From assembly GCA_963921795.1 (NCBI GenBank), contig OY997643.1, forward strand, positions 15,323,620-15,387,619: 64,000 bases of DNA, written 5' to 3'. Positions 11,431 to 25,194 of this stretch are shown here, in pieces; positions within the stretch are counted from its first letter, which is position 1; every line of letters begins with the position of its first letter. This DNA comes from Nannobrachium achirus (taxonomy: Eukaryota > Chordata > Actinopteri > Myctophiformes > Myctophidae). The position numbers and the translations under genes are program-made. The notes beneath the pieces are model-generated. The model saw nothing but the letters and a program-made list of their open reading frames with translations, did not search any database and was not told the origin of the DNA.

Positions 11431-11828
11431 TGTTATAGAATTCTTCAAACATCATACTTATATAAATAATAACATAATAAATTGAATTCTTAGAGGGTGG
11501 AGTATAATGAATACAACATTTATTGAACAATCTTATCAAGAGCTCTGAGCGACACGCATGCCCATCTGTCGCTCCCATTTCTCAGGCATGGTCCCATTAT
11601 ATACACGGACAGTGTGACAAGAATAGTTGAGAGGGTGTATCCTAAACAATGTCTAAAGATACAATTCTGAAGAGTCTTCCATGTATGGACTGATGACGTC
11701 GGAGCGCGCGTGGAGCCACGGTCCCGACAGCTGTTGCTGAGTCAGTCTTACTGTATTCTTAGGTAAAGTGACAGACACGTGACTGCACATATAAAACAAA
11801 TAGATTACATTTCATAGAATCTATTACA
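11431..11828 (-). repeat. 3' LTR (left copy)
   Basis: 398 bp, TG...CA ends. Read on the minus strand it has a TATA-like TATATAATGG followed about 150 bp later by CAATAAATG, the order expected for promoter and polyadenylation signal. It also contains TGACGTC and CACGTG motifs. Confidence 0.93.
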
Positions 11829-11830
11829 AT

Positions 11831-11841
11831 TCCTCCCTTTG
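11831..11841 (-). other. Polypurine tract
   Basis: The minus strand reads AAAGGGAGGA two bases before the 3' LTR, the position at which plus-strand priming occurs in LTR elements. Confidence 0.75.
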
Positions 11842-13370
11842 ATCATATATCATCATATATGGTCATTAACAGTTAATGTAATCTACAAGAGGATCAAACA
11901 TCAGTTTTGAAACACATTTAAATCTGGTAGGGGCGAAAATCCAATTAAGCATTTATCTTGGTAAAATTCCATCCTACGACCCTCAGGTTTGAGCGATCAC
12001 TTCGTAAAGCCAGCATTTTGTTTGTGTATGTGTTTCTCCTGCACTCTTTTCCACTTGAATGAATGAGTCCCTTCTTAGGTTGGTTCGTAATGTCTCTTCT
12101 TCCCTTATTTGGGCAATGTCACGACACAGGGCTTCCATGTCCCTTTTCCGATCACAACGTCCTCATAGCAGTTGGATTGACAGCGTCCTTCATAGTGGAT
12201 GGGATGCAAGGCAGTTAGGGTATGTCCCTTGCACAGTTCTATCATCTCATCTGGTTGGGATGCAAGGCGGCAATTCCATGGTGATTTCCCAGACATCTTT
12301 TGGTTTCCATACATCTCATTTTTATGGCTCCGTCTCATCTTTCATTTGTATGGCTTAATTTTTTGGATTTAAAAAACTGAAAATAGAAAACTCAGCACCA
12401 ATGGCTACGACATCCTATCCTAGAATGATTTTTATAATTTATACAGCCATGAATATTCTGTATTTTCCAACATGGCAATGGGAAGCATTTATCACGTCAT
12501 GAATGGTTCAATAATGAATGATATCTTGTATTTTTACATACCTTAATTTGTGGAAGTATTTTCTTACCATAGTGTTTTAGACACATTTGACATATTCCTT
12601 CCATTTGTTTCCATATTGACTTAATGTTTTTAGAAACGTCTGACATCTCCTGTAAATACATTTCATCTACACAACCACATTCCATAGCATAGATAATGTT
12701 GTTACTGGTTTAGTTTAGTTAGTTTATGTTAACAACACATACAGTATGTTGGGAAGAAAAGAGAAATCCGTTAGAACATTCCATCACTACAATGTGTTTC
12801 TCTCTTAAACCACCCAGATTATTTCTTCGGCACCTAAATATTGGTGGGAGAAAACAATCTTTCATTAGACAAATCCAATAACATATAGGAGAAGACACGT
12901 TTCTCCTTACCTAGAACTGAAAATCATATCATGATTTGTGGGAAAAGACGATCTTTCATTAGACAAATCATTTCCGTCCAAAATGGTAGGGAACTCAGGA
13001 TCCCTATAGAGACAAATCAAAAGTATAGTTAGCATGACTTCCATATAATGCATTCAACATTATACATTATTTTCCAACAGACCAGTGATTCTCAAAAACC
13101 ACTGTCCCATTCATTCCCATACATATTATTATATACCCGGGTATCAAACAATCATATTAGACTTACACTCTTTGGTGGTTCAGGCTTGTAGTTTTCCATA
13201 CTGTATTTCCAATGCATGTCAACTGGTCATGTTCCTCTGGCACTATAAACCCAGCAGGGGTTCCTCTAGAAACTGAACCTGAAATTGTACTAGCCAATCT
13301 TATAAATATATCTACTAGAGAAAACTACTAGAGACAACAATTCTGAACTACTAATAGCCTAGCCTAATAA

Positions 13371-13555
13371 TCCTAAAAAACGAATTCTTTTTATACGAAT
13401 TCTTCTTATACTTCTTTTAAATCTTATACTTCTTTTAAAATCCATATTACCCAATCCTAAAAAACGAATTCTTCTTATACGAATTCTTCTTATACTTCTT
13501 TTAAATCTTATACTTCTTTTAAAATCCATATTACCCAAAATCCATATAACCCCCC
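13371..13555. repeat. 84-bp tandem duplication in the LTR element
   Basis: TCCTAAAAAACGAATTC occurs at 13371 and 13455, and the following run of CTTCTTATA/CTTTTAAA phrases is repeated in order. Two units and a short partial third, ending in a C run at 13550. Confidence 0.9.
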
Positions 13556-14994
13556 CCCCTTTTTTGATAAGCACTGGCAACATATATTCAGTTCCCAGTC
13601 CTCAACATAAGGTCTTTCTAACTGAGCATGACCTACAGTAAAGCTCACAACAGCAACAACCTGTTGGAGCAGGGAGATACAAATACATATAAACACCCCC
13701 CCCCCCCCCCCATGAGGCTACTGCAGGCAGAAGGAAGGAGGAATAGATAACTGAGCAGGCAATGATCAGCTGACTGCCACGTCAACTGTGACGCAGACTG
13801 GTGTAGTAGCAGTGTATCAGAAACCGAATGCAACCGCATTGACCCATTTGTCGCGGGCTCCATTCATTAAACTCCCAGGAACTACATGGATAGTGCTTAT
13901 TAGTTAAATAAGAGGGTCCAATTTGCTAACAAAACGCTATCCCCTCAACACTGATTATTTCCGTCCTTAGAAACCACCGTTATTTATTCCCTATTAACTA
14001 AAATAGAAGTAGACAACAACCAGTTCACTGGTTTAAGCCCGCAATTGACTTAACAACATAAATACTAAACTCCACACTGACTTTTCTATGTATAGAGACA
14101 TATATTTTTTTATAGAAACACATATTTTTTCCTAGAATCATATACCCTCCTTATGTACATAAACATATATTTCACCCTAGCATCATATATTAATTTCCTA
14201 GGCACAGGACTCTCCCCTTATTTTATGTAGGAAATTGGTACAATTCAATATTGCCTATCTGCTTTTGCAATGTACTGTACTATTTTAACAAGTTTCAACA
14301 TTACTCCTATAGATATCCTATGAGTGGATTTAGTACCTCCAAACTCAACTCCCTGTACAATCCCCTTTCAATCTCGAATCCTAAATTACAGACATTATTT
14401 CGACCTTGTCCACTAATGTTACTTGAAGACGACACTGTTCCTATCCAGCTATTCTCGTTTACCCTTGTGTGACACAAGCTTGCACTGCTGGACTGAACCC
14501 CCTCAGACCTTAACGGTCAGTGGCCACACCTGTTGTGATTTAACCCAAAAATAAAACACTATTTTTGCTGCCTGCCTGTATTTTTGGCCACCACAGAGTT
14601 AGACAGTATCCACACACTAGTAGGTTAACTAAAACAGCTTTAAACTTTGCTCGAGTACGCATGTCAATACACTTAAAAACACCATTACTTTTTTCTATTT
14701 TAGTCATTAGTCCCAAGTTAAACTAGAAAGATGCCAAATGTCCATTGAACTCCTATAGTTCCTCACGCCTGCATCACTCCTAGGTTATGCTTACGTATAG
14801 GTCTTTGGATTATTTCAGAAATGTCTCTTTTTTTTTTTTTTTAGAGTTGGAAGAGAACAGGAGAATATGTTATTGGCTTATTTTAAACACAAGTTAAAAT
14901 GTAGGCCCTGCTCTCTTATTCAGAATATATTGGCAACAAACAATCTGACTCAGATATCCCTGTTGTTTTCTTAATCCCATGTCATATTTCAGAC

Positions 14995-15194
14995 CAGTGG
15001 TTCTCAAACTTTTTACGCCAAGTACCATTTCATAAAATACTTGGTCAGAAGTACTACCCGTAGTATAATATAAATATTTCACTCTATTTATATATTTTTC
15101 CTTATTTATCTTTTTTGGAAACTCCGTTGAGTATCACCAAAATGGTTGCCCATGTACCACCAGTGGTACATGTACCACAGTTTGAGAACCACTG
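14995..15194. mobile_element. hAT-like MITE nested in the LTR element
   Basis: The ends are CAGTGGTTCTCAAACTTTTT and ...GTTTGAGAACCACTG, perfect inverted termini. It is 200 bp. The flanking octamers tttcagac and ttttagat agree at 6 of 8 positions, a decayed TSD. Since the LTRs are almost undiverged, this MITE was probably present in the source copy before this insertion. Confidence 0.85.
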
Positions 15195-18100
15195 TTTTAG
15201 ATTATCTAACATTATGGGTATAGTAATTAGGGCAATGCAACACTCATCCTATGTAAGTGTAAAAATTAGGTTTGTATGGTTAGACAAATCTTAACTATTT
15301 CCCTGGGACCCTCCTTATAAACCCTAAGGACTACGTATGGCTAGTGCAGGGTTAAAGAATATTTTATCTTTTTTGGGTATCATATTTTTCCAGTGGGACA
15401 ATTCTCTTCACAGACTGTGTTATGCCTTGAACGGTTTAAAACCATTTCAATATATATAGTTATGGGCTTATTAACCATAAAGTATATTAAATAGGGTTCA
15501 AATTTAAAGAACACCTTTTCCCATCAATACTTTTTCAGTCAGTCCTCCTATATTTTAAATCCATATTTTAAATATTTTCTTACTGGACTATACCGTTAAT
15601 ATCCTATCCATCTGTATGTATGATATTGGCTGAGGAAACATCCAAGCCTCCGTCAATAAGATATTTTAGTCTACATAGTTGTATTCTTTATCAAATGGAA
15701 GCCACTAATCTTAATCAATCCTTTCTTCCCAGAGCTATGGGTACTCACCACCTTACTATGACCCCACCATCGCTCCCCTGTCACGTTGGCGCCACACTGA
15801 GAGAGGAATTACTACAAACACCACACAGGAAAAAACATAGTGATTATCCATCCAAAGTGTTCATACGATGTATCCTTCATGTTCCTTAAGAATGTTCGGT
15901 TCCACCCAGGGTTCTGTGTGCCCCCCACAGAATCAAAGCCATGCACCTGGCTTTAGTAGTCCTTGGAATTCTTGCAGTCCCAAAATGTCATTTGAGTAAC
16001 ATTCTCAGTGTCATGTTGTCCCCAGTCCAACACGTGTTCCCCCGATGCGGAACTAGTCCATATTGATGACCAGACTTGTCAATGTGATTGCATTTGCCCT
16101 CTCCCAGTATAGCCCTAAGCGACCGGTGAACCTCTGATGGACACGCAGTAAGCAGAGTAAAGGATTTCCCCTAGGTCTATGTTTGAAAACCTGGCTTCTC
16201 CCAATATGATAAAACAAGACAACCACACAATGTCTTTACACTAATGCTACGGTCATCATTATCATCAGTATTCCGGTATTTAATTATAATTTCAATGATA
16301 ATGCATAAGTAGTAAATGTCATGCATTCTTACAAGTACTTTACAGTTACACAGAATCTTCCTTAAAGCAATTCTGTCAATACTTTCGCCATGAACAGATA
16401 GTGTTCACCCGAACAGTTGCTGTGAGATAATTGTTACACCTATTCTTTAGGTTCTTCCGCATAGGCCCACTGTAAAGTTTTCTCAAATTCTTGAATTCAA
16501 TTCTTACTTCTCCCTTTTAAGTTTCTTATCTGTGCTTTGCGGACACTGCCGTTGTGTATTTGTCCCATTAATGACAGGCACAAAAGTAGATAATATTATG
16601 TCTATTTGCATATGGGAAAACCCAATGTATATTGGATATCTTAACTTCACAATATTAACTGTACTTATCTGTCTATTTGCACATGGGAAAACCCAAATAT
16701 ATTGGATAATTTTCACTTTACATTGAACAATATAAACTTCATGCATTTAATCCTATTATAGCGTTGTCTGTCAGTTTATTCTCCTTAGATACATTTTTAT
16801 GTTACCTCTAGTATTAAACACATGGGTGATACTTGGAACTAGGCCTATAAACAATCAGTTAGTTTATCCTTTCTCAAATAAATTGTCATGTCACTGCTTA
16901 GACTACAAAATAAACCAGCTCTCCGAGCACTGCTCTTTACACAAGCTGAAGCAGAGATGCGAAAATACACTGACAGATTGGCAACTCTTTTTTTTTCTAT
17001 TCTATTCTATATTAGGAAAAATTTCACTGAACCATTTAACTTCTCGTATGTGGCACCTTGCATAAGCTAGAGTATAGATCACACCACCACTTTGCTTGAG
17101 TTAAGATTGAATCAGATGAACATTTTGTTTTCTTTTAGCCAACTATATATATTTTGTACTGACTGTCTATATTTTGCCCATAAGTCCTGACCCCTTAATC
17201 CTTCTCTGATCTACAAAAATAATAACCTGACAACAAGCTGACAATAGCCTATTATAAATCAATGTTCATTAGTTCATATGGTCACTTTTATTTTTACAAC
17301 TGCTAAACTGCAAAGCTAAAGATATATTTTGGACAATCTCTTCTTCAGTCCACTGGCTGAAATAAGTTACATTCTCCTTTTAAATGAGCGTACAAAGGCC
17401 AAATAGGCCCAAATATCGAAACAGCCATTCCACCCAGACTGACACACATTTGTGATGGACCACAGAAATGTTATTCTCACAGCAGGGGTTGTCTTCCACA
17501 GGCCCCCACCATTCCTAAAGCACGGCACCTGTTCCCCATGTCCAGCTATTCTACACTGTCCTATCCAAGTCAGCAAATAGCATAATGTCAATCACAGCCC
17601 AAGCTGTCTATTAATGAACTACTAAACCATTTAGACTGACGTCCACTACCATGTCTATGATGTGGTTCTCACCCACAAATTACCTCACTTAATACCTGGC
17701 ACAAAGCAATGCCAACCGATTTTACCGTAGTGTTAATAATTAAGAATAGACTGCTACCCAACCTTAATTTAACCCTGGTAAAATAATCTAAGTCAAGCTT
17801 TAGAGGTCAACCCAGAATGATCTGGTCAACACATACATGTAAATTCATCCATTTAACCTTCAAACATCACTGTTAATCAAACAATGTGATCTAGCCTAGT
17901 CACCAATTACTGCTGCTACAGTATATGTTCCCAATCAGCCTTAACAGTCAAACTGATGTCCCACTTAAATATTAAGACCAACTTAAGCCTTCATCAACCA
18001 TTACAATCAATATATCCCCCATCCTGCCTTGGAACCAGCAGATCTTACACTATTACCAAGAGTAGTGGTCCGTTACGTTACCGTCTTATAATATCCTACT

Positions 18101-19820
18101 CTCATCAGGTCTGTCCCAACCAATGTGTCCCTGGGTTTTAGTGTTAAAACAAATAATGTCTATTTAATTGTGCAGAGGATTCTTTTCCACACAAAAATAA
18201 ATGATTAGCTACATTGGTGCAAAAGAACCCTTGTCCGGTGCGCCTCTCCATATGGCTGGGAGCGCATTTAAAAATAGAAGACACACAGGCTCACAGCGCG
18301 GCGTACTGCAACATGCTGTGAGCTTGTAGCTCTGACAAAGGCCGTCCGTGAAGTGAGCAGAAAGAACGCTTCCGGTCTGGAAGCCGGCAGAAGCCAGGCT
18401 CCAGCCTTCAAACTAAAGGTGCAGTTAATAATGTATAATTATATAATGTTTCAACGGCTCTAGGGGTACTCTTATTCTAAAGAGACCAGCGCCGGAAGCC
18501 TCATTTCTGTTAACACTATTTCTGCTCATTTCACATAGGTGCTCTAACCGCGCGTAACTGTTGTACGGCGAAAATAGAACGCAGCAAAGGCAGACAGCTG
18601 CCGTGTCTGACAGGGCATAGACTAATTATAATAGGGGTTCTGTTGTAGCTTTACCACTTTAGACAATAATAATGTGTAATTTGAAGTCTATAGGCTTAAA
18701 TTATAGCCTAAACTCGCCGGAAAGCCGGTTTTTCCCAGCTGACCATGGTGGTCGGGGATTCTTTATTACCAGTCAAACGACAGTTTCTTCATTTCAGATA
18801 TATTGATCGCTCGACCACGACTGACTATGTATACACAAGGTAACAGACTCTCCCGTCCTGGTATTCTTTTACAGCCTCAGTTATTTGATATAAGCCAAAA
18901 ATGTATTTCCTTACTTTCACGCACTCACATTCACACCCCCAGCAGCTGCTCGAGTCTTACGCCTTTCACAAAATATTTAAGGTCGTGGCAAAACCTTTTC
19001 CCAGGTCATTTTACCCCAGACAGAGGAAAGAAAGTGGAAAGAAAAGATAATACCGATTCCTATTTGGGTTCTGTTTTTTCTTTCTTCCAACTACCCACTT
19101 CTAGTTGACTATCATAAATGCATAATTAATATCATTACCATGTAATATATTTAAATTACCATTTAACTATATTATCCCCCCTTTGTGGGCAGTTATTTAA
19201 CAACCAAGTCTGGCTTTCATAGTTAAATATATCCCGTCTGGTTATGACTATTTCATAATTAGGCCTTCATATTTTACGTCTGGTTACGTACGTCCTTAAC
19301 GTTCTATATTTTCGTCTTCCACGAATCGCCCACGTGCGGCGTCTTTAGAGAATATTTCGTCTGATTACGGTCATGCAATATTCTATACCGAGATGATTAT
19401 TGCCGAAAGGCGATTCCCCAATCGATAATCAACCCTAACCCTGGTTTCCTACAGGTACTGTACTTTAACAGAAACAACCCACGATCACGTGGAGCTACGT
19501 ATTAGCTTTCACCCCGAATTACACGGGTACTGTACGTTTAAACAGTATACTTCCGAGATACGGTAGATACCTTCTATACATGCAAGGCATCTCTCTATTA
19601 AATTTTGTTCATGCAAGTACGACAGCCGCATAAAAATGTCGTGGCCTGTCCCGGGTACATGCAATTATAATGACCACGTCTGGCCTCCCAAATCATATTG
19701 TATTCACGATACTCTCACCCCGTTAAGTTCGACCGGCGATCCCTGTCCGACAGCTGCTCTGAATCAATAGCCAGTGTGTCCTGTACGGAAAAAGAGAAAA
19801 GCTGACAGACAGATTATGCC
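15195..19820. other. Interior of the LTR element without coding features
   Basis: AT-rich and without long frames on either strand. A degenerate core palindrome lies at 18270-18340 (AGGCTCACAGCGCGGC.../GCTGTGAGCTTGTAG). A repeated phrase GGGAAAACCCAATGTATATT / GGGAAAACCCAAATATATTG occurs at 16614 and 16684. Confidence 0.6.
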
Positions 19821-19821
19821 G

Positions 19822-19839
19822 GTCTCGGCAGGACCTCCA
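19822..19839 (-). other. tRNA primer-binding site, Gln-like
   Basis: Next to the 5' LTR, after one extra base, the minus strand reads TGGAGGTCCTGCCGAGAC. This matches the complement of the 3' end of vertebrate tRNA-Gln at about 15 of 18 positions by my recollection of that tRNA. It fixes the orientation together with the purine tract. Confidence 0.65.
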
Positions 19840-19840
19840 C

Positions 19841-20238
19841 TGTTATAGAATTCTTCAAACATCATACTTATATAAATAATAACATAATAAATTGAATTCT
19901 TAGAGGGTGGAGTATAATGAATACAACATTTATTGAACAATTTTATCAAGAGCTCTGAGCGACACGCATGCCCATCTGTCGCTCCCATTTCTCAGGCATG
20001 GTCCCATTATATACACGGACAGTGTGACAAGAATAGTTGAGAGGGTGTATCCTAAACAATGTCTAAAGATACAATTCTGAAGAGTCTTCCATGTATGGAC
20101 TGATGACGTCGGAGCGCGCGTGGAGCCACGGTCCCGACAGCTGTTGCTGAGTCAGTCTTACTGTATTCTTAGGTAAAGTGACAGACACGTGACTGCACAT
20201 ATAAAACAAATAGATTACATTTCATAGAATCTATTACA
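19841..20238 (-). repeat. 5' LTR (right copy)
   Basis: 398 bp and identical to the left LTR except for T in place of C in GAACAAT(C/T)TTATC. On the minus strand it carries the TATA-like and AATAAA signals and would drive transcription leftwards. Confidence 0.93.
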
Positions 20239-20245
20239 ATGGAAA

Positions 20246-20474
20246 TCGTCTCTGTCGAGTGGCAACCTCATATGTCTGAAACTGTTACTTTTCAGGATTC
20301 AAATAAAGAAATTGCAAAAGTTGCAGATCTACTCTCTTGAGACGTATCGCTTTTGCCGCGTTGAGAGCTTGTAGATCTGCTACTTTTGCGTGATGCAATG
20401 TTAAAGTAGGATGTTAAGTTATGAAAAAAACACAAAGAATATGGAGATAAGAGGTTTCTGCCCGACAGGGACGA
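20246..20474. mobile_element. TCGTC-family MITE with TSD interrupted by the LTR element
   Basis: The left end TCGTCTCTGTCGAGTGGCAA is inverted relative to the right end GGTTTCTGCCCGACAGGGACGA. The core palindrome is at 20311-20390. The right TSD is TATGGAAA (20475-20482). The left TSD is split: TATGG is at 11426-11430 and AAA at 20243-20245. Removing the LTR element and one ATGG restores TATGGAAA, so this family makes 8-bp TSDs. Confidence 0.9.
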
Positions 20475-20496
20475 TATGGAAATATTATTACCATCT

Positions 20497-22486
<1,990 letters not shown>

Positions 22487-22735
22487 AGTTGAAATATGAG
22501 CATATACCGTAAGGTTATATTGTGGGACATATCTGACTAGTTGTGATATTTATCTGGCCTCGATCGGACCCTCTCTGATTAATCCAGGACGTCCGTTTTC
22601 GTGGGCAGTATTTATGTTGGTTGAAATCAGGTGATATTTTAGGTCAGATCCGACTACTCGTGGTTTGACTTGATCTGGCCCCAATCGAGACGTCACTGAT
22701 TGGTCCAGGTCCTCCTGACCGTGCTCGCTGGGCGA
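22487..22735. repeat. Diverged tandem duplication, about 130 bp unit
   Basis: GTTGAAATATGAGCATAT...GATCGGACCCTCTCTGATTA (22490 on) and GTTGAAATCAGGTGATAT...AATCGAGACGTCACTGATTG (22618 on) share order and many words including ATCTGGCC and ATCCAGG/GTCCAGG. Confidence 0.65.
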
Positions 22736-22748
22736 GTTAGAGAGGGAC

Positions 22749-22798
<50 letters not shown>
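22749..22798. repeat. (GA)n microsatellite
   Basis: About 50 bp of GA with one early interruption. Confidence 0.97.
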
Positions 22799-22799
<1 letters not shown>

Positions 22800-23123
22800 A
22801 CCTTCTATTTACAGTCTGTTTGCAGGGTGGGATGATCTCAGAGACCAGCTGCATCTCGTGGCGGGGGATTAGAGTAAAAAAAAAAAGAAGAAGCGGGGAG
22901 GGAGGAGAAGGAAAAAGAAGGGTCAGATCATCCCTCATTCCCCAGACTCAGCATCAAAGTCCTGTAAACGCAGCAGGGAGGTAAAAGCCGCAAACATGAT
23001 CTCCAAACTCAACTGCAGCCAAACACACACACACAGAGCACAAACACACGCACATCATGCATTACATGCAACAGTGGTTCTCAACCTTTTGAGGCAGAGA
23101 CCCCCAAAATAATCATATTTTAA

Positions 23124-23523
23124 AGACCCAGTGAAATGAAAAATACGTTTTTCACACTTTTAGAGCTTATCCGTGGTAATCATATGGGCATTCCTAACGC
23201 TAGATGCCAAAACAATAGAAAATAAACCATTTTTGTGTATATTTATATCAAAGGTCCCCAAATAGGCCATTCTTAATTACTTCCTGTGAACAGAAACTCA
23301 AAAAGTGATGACATCGATGATAGGTCCGTTGCATATAAATGAACCTTTGATTACATTCAACTGTTTGTTTCCCATTGCTGGCTCCCATTACTCCCATTAC
23401 TCAGATTTTAAATCCCATTGCCTGAAGGGCTGGTCCCCTCGGATTGGTTCAGAAACACACAGGCTTCCTTTTCAAACTGAAACTTCAAAATAAAATACCC
23501 AAAATAGTCATTTCATTGGGTCT
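23124..23523. mobile_element. 400-bp TTAA-flanked MITE, nested
   Basis: Flanked by TTAA on both sides (23120-23123, 23524-23527). The ends AGACCCAGTGAAATGAAAAA and GTCATTTCATTGGGTCT are inverted. TTAA duplication is typical of piggyBac and Kolobok elements. No coding capacity. Confidence 0.85.
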
Positions 23524-23615
23524 TTAACTGGGGACCCCCCACCCTCGCGAGCACTAAGAGTTGAGGCATTACATTTTGTATAACACAGTTGTATTGTGAA
23601 AATAGCATGTCCACA

Positions 23616-23820
23616 ACGCGTTGCGTTTTCGGACTAATATTTCCCAATTTGGCCAACGCCTCGCGTTTTCGGACTAATATTTCCCAATTTGGCCAACGCC
23701 TCGCGTTTTCTGACTAATATTTCACAATTTGGCCAACGCCTCGCGTTTTCTGACTAATATTTCACAATTTGGCCAACGCCTTGCGTTTTCTGACTAATAT
23801 TTCACAATTTGGCCAATGTT
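23616..23820. repeat. 40-bp minisatellite, about 5 units
   Basis: The unit contains GCGTTTTCTGACTAATATTT and CACAATTTGGCCAACGCCTC. It starts at the place where the related element at 58197 has its core palindrome, so it probably expanded from a damaged palindrome arm and its flank. Confidence 0.95.
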
Positions 23821-23891
23821 TAATTTGTCGTTTTAGAGGTATTAAATATTCCTTAAATTGTCACAGAAATATACCCTCTATACACTTAAAC

Positions 23892-24235
23892 TTAAAGGAG
23901 TAGTTCACCCCCAAAATGACTTTTATTCTATTGATTACTCACACCATGGAGACAATTGAGTTCAATCATATGTTTTAGTTTTTGTCCCATTCCTAAGACA
24001 ATAATTTGATAACAATAAATGTACTCCCATTGCTTCCGGATGGGGACCCAAACGCATTTGGATCCCCATCCGGAATCAATGGGGGTAAATTTACTATAAT
24101 AAATGTTTTTTGTCTTAGGAATGCGACAAATACAAAAACATGTTATTGAACTCAAATCTCCATGGGGTGAGTAATCAATCATTTTGGGGGTAATCAATCA
24201 TTTTGGGGGTGAACTACTCCTTTAATGTTGGTTTG
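23892..24235. mobile_element. Angel-like TTAA MITE, nested
   Basis: Inverted ends TTAAAGGAGTAGTTCACCCC and GGGGGTGAACTACTCCTTTA with TTAA at both borders. The sequence resembles the Angel/Kolobok-type elements common in fish. It has an internal inverted pair GGATGGGGACCCAAA / GGATCCCCATCC. Confidence 0.85.
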
Positions 24236-24596
24236 TTTACTGTTGAGTGAGAAAACAATGTTGCACATTGAGTCAGTCATCTGGGGACCCCACCAAAATA
24301 ATTTGGGGACTCCCCCTGGGGGTTCCGACCCACAGGTTGAGAACCACTGCATTACAATACTATACACACAGCACACGTTCATGTGCACCCACACACACAC
24401 ACACATGCACGGACAGACACTGCGTACCATAAACAAGAAAAAAGCATGTGCTGCTGCATTGTAGGGGGGCAAAAACTGCTGAGTCTGTAGTAACAAGCAG
24501 AACTGGGTTGAGAGGTGACGAAACAAGAAGAGGAGGAGGAGGGTTGAGCAGGGGAAAGTCTGCTCTTGAGCCATTGTTTGCATTATTAAACGTTAC

Positions 24597-24597
24597 A

Positions 24598-24633
<36 letters not shown>
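24597..24633. repeat. (CA)n, left part split by insertion
   Basis: About 35 bp of CA ending where the CAGNGA-GTGCTGG element begins; it continues at 25056. Confidence 0.9.
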
Positions 24634-24635
<2 letters not shown>

Positions 24636-25052
24636 GTGATGTGCTGGCCATTTGGAAAAGCGGGACAACTCCCAAACGGCCGGTTCATTCCCGGCCGGTC
24701 CAGGCCAGCCATTAGGGAAAAAAATATATAAAATTTCGGCCTTCGTTCCATTTTGGGGGCTGGGCGGCCAACAAAGAAAAATCGTCACTGTCGGGCAGAA
24801 ACCTTGTATCTCCAAGTTTCAAATGTATAATTTTTTTCGCAAAGCAAAGCCCTGCTTCATCATACAAGGTTTCCTCCCGACAATGACGAAATATAATTCA
24901 TGTAATTGGCCCAGTGGCTTGTCACTTGTCATGATCTGAAATGGCAAATCTTTGAGTAGCATCAGCGCTATAGAGAGAGATCTCTCTCTATAGCGTGCAA
25001 TGAGGGCCTCTCCAACTCTTTTTCCCGGGCTGAATCAGGGCCCAGCACGTCC

Positions 25053-25055
<3 letters not shown>
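24634..25055. mobile_element. CAGGGACGTGCTGG-family hAT MITE inserted in a CA microsatellite
   Basis: Ends CAGTGATGTGCTGGCC and GGGCCCAGCACGTCCCTG. Flanking octamers are CACACAGA and CACACACA (7 of 8). Orientation is opposite to the copies at 25972, 30247 and 36428. Its interior has a TCGTC-family element (24780-24890) that lacks the core palindrome. It also has a perfect inverted GCTATAGAGAGAGAT/ATCTCTCTCTATAGC at 24968-24997. Confidence 0.9.
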
Positions 25056-25136
<81 letters not shown>

Positions 25137-25145
25137 AGACACACA

Positions 25146-25193
<48 letters not shown>
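25056..25193. repeat. (CA)n, right part
   Basis: About 138 bp of CA with a few CAGA interruptions near 25130-25150. Confidence 0.97.

Positions 25194-25194
<1 letters not shown>

Larger units (their letters stand above)
11431..20238 (-). mobile_element. LTR retrotransposon, young, non-coding (LARD-like), minus strand
   Basis: Two 398-bp LTRs (11431-11828 and 19841-20238) bound an 8012-bp interior. They begin TGTTATAGA and end TCTATTACA and differ at one base that I can find (C/T near 11531/19941). The flanks are ATGG on each side, a 4-bp TSD typical of retroviral-type integrase. A purine tract next to the left LTR and a Gln-like primer site next to the right LTR both lie on the minus strand, so the element points leftwards. 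No frame inside exceeds about 100 codons and I find no gag, protease, reverse transcriptase, integrase or envelope motif. Because the LTRs are almost identical, coding decay after insertion is unlikely; the element was probably already non-coding and was moved in trans. Confidence 0.93.
23072..24349. mobile_element. Composite hAT-like MITE (CAGTGGTTCTCAACC family) carrying two TTAA elements and a minisatellite
   Basis: The termini CAGTGGTTCTCAACCTTTTG and CCACAGGTTGAGAACCACTG are inverted. The body GAGGCATTACATTTTGTATA, ATTGTGAAAATAGC and TTAATTTGTCGTTTTAGAGG matches the simple 404-bp relative at 58197-58600. The extra length is explained by the insertions at 23124 and 23892 and by expansion of a 40-bp unit. 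The right flank CATTACAA resembles CATTACAT on the left, but offset by four bases. Confidence 0.85.

Noticed and set aside
12105..12685. Short minus-strand Cys-containing frames near the 3' LTR as an envelope gene
   Set aside because: 62 and 77 codons, separated by stops, with no fusion peptide or membrane segment that I can see.
20246..20474. TSD of ATGGAA for the TCGTC MITE as first read
   Set aside because: The left flank is interrupted by the LTR element; after correcting for it the TSD is the 8-bp TATGGAAA.
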